Of a stretch of DNA of 64,000 nt, positions 58,044 to 64,000 are shown in pieces. Positions within the stretch are counted from its first letter, which is position 1. Every line of letters starts with the position of its first letter. The notes under the pieces are model-generated. The model had not been told where the DNA came from, did not search any database, and saw only the letters and a program-made list of their open reading frames with translations. This DNA is from Salticus scenicus (lineage: Eukaryota > Arthropoda > Arachnida > Araneae > Salticidae): assembly GCA_963930645.1 (NCBI GenBank), contig OZ005657.1, forward strand, positions 51,559,153 to 51,623,152, in the 5' to 3' direction. The position numbers were made by a program, and so were the translations under genes.

Positions 58044-58918
58044 AGGTGCAGATGATAGTCTGAAGGTACTAAAACTTTTTAACCAACGTTACTTTTAGGC
58101 TTTTAATCCTGTGAATCTTTCGCTCAGGACCCCCCGCATCCTCAGATAGGGAAGACCTACACAGTCGACGTAGGTTCTTGGAGTGTTTTTTCTCTCAGTG
58201 TTTGTCGCTTCTTCGATGGGGAAACGCCCATGCTGTCTACGTTGGCTTTACTAGGCTCGTTGCCAGCATTCAGAGAATTAGTATTTTTAATGATTTAAAA
58301 TTTTTATGATAAAAACCATAAGTTGGGTTTTTGTAGTCCGATTTTTTTTTTAAGTAATTGAATATTATGTTCATATTTTCGGTCTGAGCGTTATTTTTAG
58401 CTAATGCTGTGGGTAGTATATTTTTCTTAAACTTAATGTTTGAGAAAGTGCTTTATTCTGCTGCTAATTTTTCGCTTGTTATGTAACAAGCGAAAATTTA
58501 GTAGTATAATAAATAAAGCACTTTCTCAAATATTAAGTTTAAGAAAAATATACTACCCACAGCATTAGCTAAAAACGCCCAGACCGAAAATATTAACATA
58601 ATATTCAATTACTTAAAAAAAAAATTGCACTGTAAAAGCCCAACTTATGGTTTTTATCATAAAAATTTGAAATCATTAAAAGTACTATTTTTGTGAATGC
58701 TGGCAAACGAGCCCAATAAAGCAAACGTTGACAACATGGGCGTTACCCCCATCGAAGAAGCGACAAACACTGAGAGAAAAAACACTCCAAGAACCAGCGT
58801 CGACTGTGTAGGTCTTCCCTATGTGAGGATGTGGGGGCTCCTGAGCGAAAGATTCACAGGATTAAAAGCCTAAAAGTACCGGTTAAAAAGTTTTAGTACC
58901 TTCAGATTATCTGCACCT
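58044..58918. repeat. 875-bp near-perfect palindrome
   Basis: Left arm 58044-58481 and right arm 58484-58918 pair almost throughout, centred on CTTGTTA-TG-TAACAAG. Arms contain GGAAGACCTACACAGTCGAC, GTTTGTCGCTTCTTCGATGG and ACCATAAGTTGGG. A partial extra copy of the inner arm lies at 57770-57830. No coding capacity. Confidence 0.88.
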
Positions 58919-59156
58919 TTTTATATGCAGATTTTCTGCAGACAAATGTTCCAAATACCTTCAAATTATCTGCAATGTTTCTTTTGCAGATTTTCTGCAG
59001 ATAAGTTGTTCCAAATACCTTCAAATTCTCTTCAACTTTCTTTTGCAGAATTTCTGCAGATTTATTTTGTAGATTTTTTGCAAATAACTATGTTCCAAAT
59101 ACCTTCAAATGGTCTGCATTTTTTTTTAAAGATTTTCTGCAGACATTTTTTAGCTG

Positions 59157-60720
59157 GGATACCATCACTGTTTTATATACAAGGACACTCAAAAGTATTC
59201 TAAAGCATTGCGTTCTATGAGAGATATTTCTATAAATCAAATTTTAATAACTTAACTTTCCACGATGTTATAGGAAATTGAAATGTGCACATTATTTATA
59301 TGCACAAAAGAATGCTTTACATAGAATATAGCAAGATCAGCATTAGATTTGCAGGGTGACACAAAAATACTCTGTTACATTAAGAGCTATTAATAAAAAA
59401 TTGATAGAATTCTACTTTCGTTTACATTAAGAGTTTTTAACATTTCCTAACATTTTTTTAAGTGTGAATATGATATCAATTTGAGTATCTGTCTGTCTGT
59501 CCGTCTGTCTGTCTTCCCGAGCTCTAACACCCGTAAATATTTATGGATTTTTTTGAAACTGATATATGTTATTCAAGTTCACTATCGGATGTTCCCTATT
59601 GAAAATGGATTTTATTGCTCTACTGGTTTGTGTTCAGGGACACCCGAAAGTAATTTAAAGCATTGTATTCTATGAGAGGTATTTCTATAAACCATATTTT
59701 CATACCTTTACTGTACAATATCTTCATCAAATTGAAATGTGTTATTCCAGTTTACTATTGGATGTTTCCTATATAAAATAGATTCCATACCACCACTAGT
59801 TTATGTACAAGGACATTCAAAAGTACTTCAAAGCTTTCCGTTCTTTGTGAGCTATTTCTATAAATCGAATTTTAAAAACTTTACTTTCCACGAAGTTTAG
59901 GAAATTGAAATATGTTATTTATATGCACAAAAGAATGTTTTGCATAGAATATAGCATGGTTATCATTAGATCTACAGGGTGACACAAAAATAATCAGTTA
60001 TATTAAGATCTATTAATAAAAAATTGCTGGAATTGTACTTTCGTTTACATTAAGCGTTTTTGACACTTTCTATCATTTTTTCTAGTGTGAATATAATTTC
60101 AATTTGTGCATCTGTCTGACTGTTCTTCTGTCCATCTTTTTGTCTCTCTGTCTGTTTTTCTGCGCTCTAATTCCCGTAAATACTAATGGAATTTTTTTAA
60201 ACCGATATATTTTATTCAAGTTCACTATCGGATGTTCTCTATTGAAAATCGAGTGACTACCTCTTCTGGTTTGTGTACATGGACACCCAAAAGTATTTGA
60301 AAGCATTGTGTTGTATGAGAGGAGTTTCTATAAACCATATTTTAATACCTTTAATGTATAGAAACTTTAATGAATTGTTAATATTTTATTCAATTCCCTA
60401 TCGGATGTTTCCTGTGTAAAATAGAGTATATTTCTAACTGGTTTATATACAGGGGCACTTGAAAGTATTCCAAGGCATTGTGTTCTCTGAGAGTTATTTT
60501 TATAAACCAAATTTTAATACTTTTATTTTCCACAAAGCTTAATGCAAATGAAATGTATCATTCGCATGAACAAAAGAGTGCCTTCTATGTGATATAGTAT
60601 GGTTAGCATTAGATTTACAGGGCCACACAAAAATAATCAGTTACATTAAGAGCTATTAATAAAAATTTGCTGGAATTGCACCTTTGTTTACATGAGCATC
60701 ACTTTCTTATAATTTTAGTG
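59157..60720 (+). repeat. repeat E head-to-tail array, right part
   Basis: The text resumes unit 2 (ACCATCACTGTTTTATATAC) and continues with units starting near 59435 and 60060, each with a TCTG-rich stretch, CCCGTAAATAn and one to three monomers, then ACAGGGTGACACAAAAAT-type ends. More diverged than the left part. Confidence 0.75.
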
Positions 60721-61195
60721 CACTGTTAAAAATTTTTCTGTAAATTTACAGAGAATCTATTGGTAATTAATTATATTAAGTCTTACGTAAATTTACAGAG
60801 AATTAAAAAAAAAGAGATTCTGTCAAAATGCAGAGAAACTATTCTGTAAATCAATCATAGTCTCTGTAAATTTACATAAATCAAAATATTCAAGTCTCTG
60901 TAAATTTCCATCTGTGAAACATCATAGTCTCTGTAAATCTACATATGTAAAAATATGCAAGTCTCCGTAAATTCGAGCATATAAAAGCATATAAGTCTCT
61001 GTAAATTTACCATTGTAAAAATAACCACGTCTCTGTAAGGTTACGTATGTAAAATCATCCAAATCTCTGTAAAATTACATATGGAAGAGCATCCAAGTCT
61101 CTGTAAAATTACATACGTAAGAACATCCAAGTCTCCGTAAATTTCGTATATAATATTATGAAAATCTCAGTAAATTTATCCATGTAAAAATACCT
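60720..61195 (+). repeat. minisatellite, about 44-bp degenerate unit
   Basis: At least nine units of the form AAGTCTCTGTAAATTTACAT followed by a variable half (ATGTAAAAATAT). The array begins CACTGTTAAAAATTTTTCTG, the same terminus as the MITE at 8753, so it is probably the subterminal array of a DNA transposon. Confidence 0.7.
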
Positions 61196-61202
61196 AATAT
61201 TT

Positions 61203-61425
61203 GAAGGACCCACCATTGGCTGAGAAGCTCTGCTCTCAACGTTTGAAGGCGGAAGGTGCATAGTTCGATCCCAGGTTGCGATTTTCGACCTACCCATTCG
61301 GAATTTTCCGCGGATTTCTCCGAAACTTGTATAAATATGGGATAAGATATTTTAGAAAGACCTACACTTACGGCAATCCTCACAGGTCTAGAAACCTAGC
61401 ACATCCAATCGGCTTTAACTAACGC
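61203..61425 (+). mobile_element. SINE family A copy
   Basis: ACCCACCATTGGCTGAGAAG, GTTCGATCCCAGGTTGCG and TTTCCGCGGATTTCTCCGAA follow the complete copy in order; the 3' end is diverged. Confidence 0.78.
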
Positions 61426-61734
61426 CGATTAAATATTAGTATGTTTACAAGCGTATCGATGACACTCTAAATTGGCATATACTTAAAATAAATTCCATTA
61501 TTATCAATTTACAAGTACAAAAAAATTCCAACAGTAAGTTTATCTTCATGAATATGGGAAATAATCTAGTAAATAATTTACATAAGTACAGATTTTTATT
61601 CAACTTAAGGAAAAGAAACTTAAAGTTGGATGTTTTTGCACTTGTAAATTCATAGCCTCGGGATTTATTTTAAATGCGCGTCAGTTTAGAGTGTTTTGAA
61701 TAGGCTTCTAAATATATTAATATTTTATTATTGT

Positions 61735-61950
61735 GGTGGTAAAATCACATTGGTTACTCCAGAGTTCTAGGCCTGTATAGAATGCCTTATGTGTAGGTCA
61801 TTCTAAGGTGTTCTATCCCTTATTTACAAAAGTTTTTTTAAGAAAACCTTGGAAAATTAAGAATGGGTAGGCTGAAAATCTCAACCTGAGATCGAACTTC
61901 GCACCTCCCACCTTCAAACTTTGAGATAAGAACTCCTCGGAAATTGATGG
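61735..61950 (-). mobile_element. SINE family A copy, divergent
   Basis: The plus strand shows AGAGTTCTAGGCCTGTATAG, GAAAACCTTGGAAAATTAAG and GAGATCGAACTTCGCACCTC, a diverged reverse copy. With the 61203 copy it forms an inverted pair. Confidence 0.65.
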
Positions 61951-62447
61951 GACAAGAAGACCAGACTTTATTATATATATAGACATGCTATATATTTTTT
62001 ATCAAAGCTACATTAAAATTCAGAGGTATAAAGTTGGTTAAGCATGTATTACCTTTGTTAGGATTTGTAATGATGCGCTTTAACAGGTTTTTAACTACAA
62101 TTTTTATTAATGTTGTGGTAGATTTTGGATACATTAAACTTTTAATAAAAAATTTAAAAAAGAAGCTGATTTATATTATGGTACTTCTAATAAAATTATC
62201 AGAAATAATTGCAAAATATGTCATATGTTTGCTTAATATTGCTCGGTTATATTTAGTCTATACCAAAATAAAAACTTAATTCCCTCATTTATGTAGAATA
62301 TGACTCAATATGTAGAATATGACTCAATAGTGAAAGATCTCACAGGTCTAAATCTAAAATATTGATTTGATAATTATGACTGATATTGATGGTTTTTGCT
62401 CGGCTGAAACCGAAACTAGATTTTACTCTATCACATATATTTATCAA
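61951..62447. other. gene-free stretch
   Basis: The 81-residue frame at 62034-62279 is hydrophobic and AT-driven with no recognised family. Nothing else seen. Confidence 0.35.
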
Positions 62448-62449
62448 TA

Positions 62450-62615
62450 CAGGGTGCGCTGTTTTTTCTTTTTTTTTTTTTTTTTTTTTATGACTCTTCC
62501 ACCTATATAATTATACGGTTACTTTTATAGTAAGATTCCATGATTGATTACAATTAATCATGGAATCATACTAGAAACTACCGAAAGAGAAGGAATTGTG
62601 TCGGTAGACACCCTG
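62450..62615. mobile_element. 166-bp MITE with TA target duplication
   Basis: Starts CAGGGTGCGCTG and ends ACACCCTG, flanked by CAATA and TATTG (TA duplication). An inner palindrome GATTCCATGATTGATTACAATTAATCATGGAATC lies at about 62533-62568 (arms GATTCCATGATT / AATCATGGAATC). Confidence 0.7.
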
Positions 62616-63014
62616 TATTGGCAAAGGCTATGTGTAACAGAGGAAAATTGGCTTCCTTTTCGGCTTCAGCACATTAAAAATATAGGTATCAACTAAAATA
62701 ATTTAAATTTTGCCAACATTATATTTGTAGATCTGTGTTAACAACCTCAGTTTCTTTCATTCAAAACATACATCCACTTTGTAAATACACTTAAAAAAAA
62801 AATATTTTAATATATATATATAATATATATATATGTATGTCATTGATATTGAATTTAATTAATATATATATTACATTTTGATTAGATATTAACTTAAAAC
62901 AATTAAGAATGTAATTAAAACACTAATCGTTTAAAATGCATTATGCTCTTAAAAAGGTGTAAACTTTCTAAATTGGGGGGGGGGGGGGGGGAAGTACTAA
63001 AAATTTGTTAGGTA

Positions 63015-63891
63015 CTCTACCTTTCCATAATGACCGTACACTTTCGATTTCAGACATTTTTTAAAGTATTTCAAAAAATGTTAATCAAATCATTTTGAAA
63101 CTTCAGATTTGTGAAAGGGGGACCGGTAAAAAAAATTAAAGTAAAATGAAAGTATTTGGCTTCACCCTGTAATAATTAATCCTTGAAATACGATCTGGTA
63201 GTAGCATGTGATTATAGGACTCTTTCTCATTAACTCTAAGTTTATATGTCTCTACCGCATATAATCAGGGAGATAAAGGTTTCTTTAAAAAATTGCAAAA
63301 AATGTTCCTTTTTTTTTTTAGCTATAACCCGCAAAGTATGAAAAGACAGTGCAAAGTTATTTTCAGGAAACTCGACATACAATAATAAACACTGCATACT
63401 ACAATCACAATGAAAAAAATATTTAATATCTAATGAAATATGAGTATTTTTACTAAATTTCTAACTGCGCATGCGTAAATGTTCTTTGTACTGGATTTAA
63501 TACCTTGCATGTTATAGCAAAAATAAATAAATAAATTAATTAATAAAAAGTTCAGCAATTTTTTAAAGAAATCTTTATATCTCCCTGATTACATGCGGTA
63601 GAGACTTAAAAATGTATACAGAAAATGAGGATGAGCCCCATAATCATGTGCTACAGCCAGATTGTATTTCGAGCATTACTTTATACTGGGTGATGACAAA
63701 TACTCTTATTTTTCTTTAATTTTTTACTGGTCTTCTTTTCACTTTTGACACAAACAAATAACTGAAGTACATGAGGTACAACATGTTTTTTTACACTCCT
63801 GAAGTTTCAAGATGATTTGTTAAGTACTTTTTGATTTATTTTAAAACGCATCAGAAATCGAAAGTGTCCGGTCATTTATGGAAAGGTAGTG
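63015..63891. mobile_element. 877-bp foldback element with TA target duplication
   Basis: The ends CTCTACCTTTCCATAATGAC and the inverse CACTACCTTTCCATAAATGA lie inside TA (63013-63014 and 63892-63893). The arms of about 430 bp mirror ACTTTCGATTTC, TTGAAACTTCAG, ATTATAGGACTC and TCTCTACCGCATATAATCAG. Centre near 63453. Non-coding. Confidence 0.85.
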
Positions 63892-64000
63892 TAGTAAATG
63901 AATTTGAATTTTTAAATACTGATATTGATTTTTATATTAGCTAAAGAAAAAAAAAACCAATTCCTTATAAAGGTCTCTCTAAAAACTATGCATACAATTT

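Larger units (their letters stand above)
51487..59156. mobile_element. 7.67-kb insertion with terminal inverted repeats
   Basis: It starts CCCAGCTAAAAAAAATCTC and ends with the inverse (GACATTTTTTAGCTGGG). AT lies on both sides, and deleting the insert restores a continuous repeat E monomer. Both subterminal regions (51500-51880 and 58910-59150) are minisatellites built on TCTGCAGA-like motifs. The interior has no transposase-sized frame. It contains hairpin-start repeats, two tandem repeat C copies and a large palindrome. It could be a non-autonomous DNA transposon that grew by nested insertion; the 2-bp AT duplication does not assign a superfamily by itself. Confidence 0.7.

Noticed and set aside
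60720..61195. Evenly repeated GTCTCTGTAAATTTAC blocks that superficially resemble a CRISPR array
   Set aside because: Repeats are degenerate, the in-between sequence is itself a decayed repeat, and the genome is eukaryotic. It is a minisatellite.
62034..62279. 81-residue hydrophobic frame as a small membrane protein
   Set aside because: Composition matches AT-rich background; no conserved motif, splice site or context supports it.

Overview
This window looks like nuclear DNA from an arthropod, plausibly a spider or other arachnid. The reasons are very high A+T content, long poly(T)/poly(A) and (TA)n tracts, spliced C2H2 zinc-finger exons separated by many kilobases, and a dense mix of metazoan transposons. 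The species is an inference. There is no bacterial-type gene organisation, no rRNA and no CRISPR array.

Genes. The only convincing host coding sequence is on the minus strand. A terminal exon with three C2H2 fingers lies at 12536-13029, and a 66-bp exon at 15394-15459 splices into it in phase 1. A second three-finger terminal exon at 48712-49106 has the same phase-1 acceptor. They may be alternative 3' exons of one zinc-finger gene (as in the lola or Broad loci) or two tandem paralogues. On the one-gene reading, most of the window is intron.

Mobile DNA, left to right. Nested TTAA-flanked and hAT-like MITEs and a 1.64-kb TA-flanked foldback sit in a minisatellite at 0.5-6 kb. Foldback modules carrying hammerhead-ribozyme-like motifs lie at 6.9-8.3 kb. 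A divergent repeat and tandem units fill 9.4-12.5 kb. An RTE-like LINE relic is at 14 kb. tRNA-headed SINEs are common, one with an 11-bp target duplication. A tandem segmental duplication at 18.2-20.6 kb preserves the empty site of a hAT MITE. A SINE cluster fills 22.5-24.3 kb. Palindromic MITEs occupy 27-38 kb. A broken, inverted Penelope-like element (reverse transcriptase plus the start of a GIY-YIG domain) is at 38.2-39.1 kb. A full-length dead mariner (43225-44506) and a full-length dead Tc1-like element (46648-48188) follow, with tRNA-Asn-like SINE copies between them. From 49.6 to 60.7 kb there is a head-to-tail repeat array with exact 174-bp monomers, interrupted by a 7.67-kb insertion with terminal inverted repeats. 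That insertion holds Helentron/HINE-like repeats and an 875-bp palindrome. The window ends in another foldback (63015-63891).

Most notable signal: at least six copies, in three sequence families, of a type-I hammerhead-like motif. Each has a CTGANGA-type core, a stem II, GAAA, a palindromic minimal stem III and stem I pairing. The best are at 45715-45768, 26447-26490 and 8255-8306. They sit in foldback repeats in the same window as Penelope reverse-transcriptase and GIY-YIG remains, which fits the published link between Penelope-like elements and hammerhead ribozymes. All assignments come from reading the sequence; nothing was searched or folded computationally.
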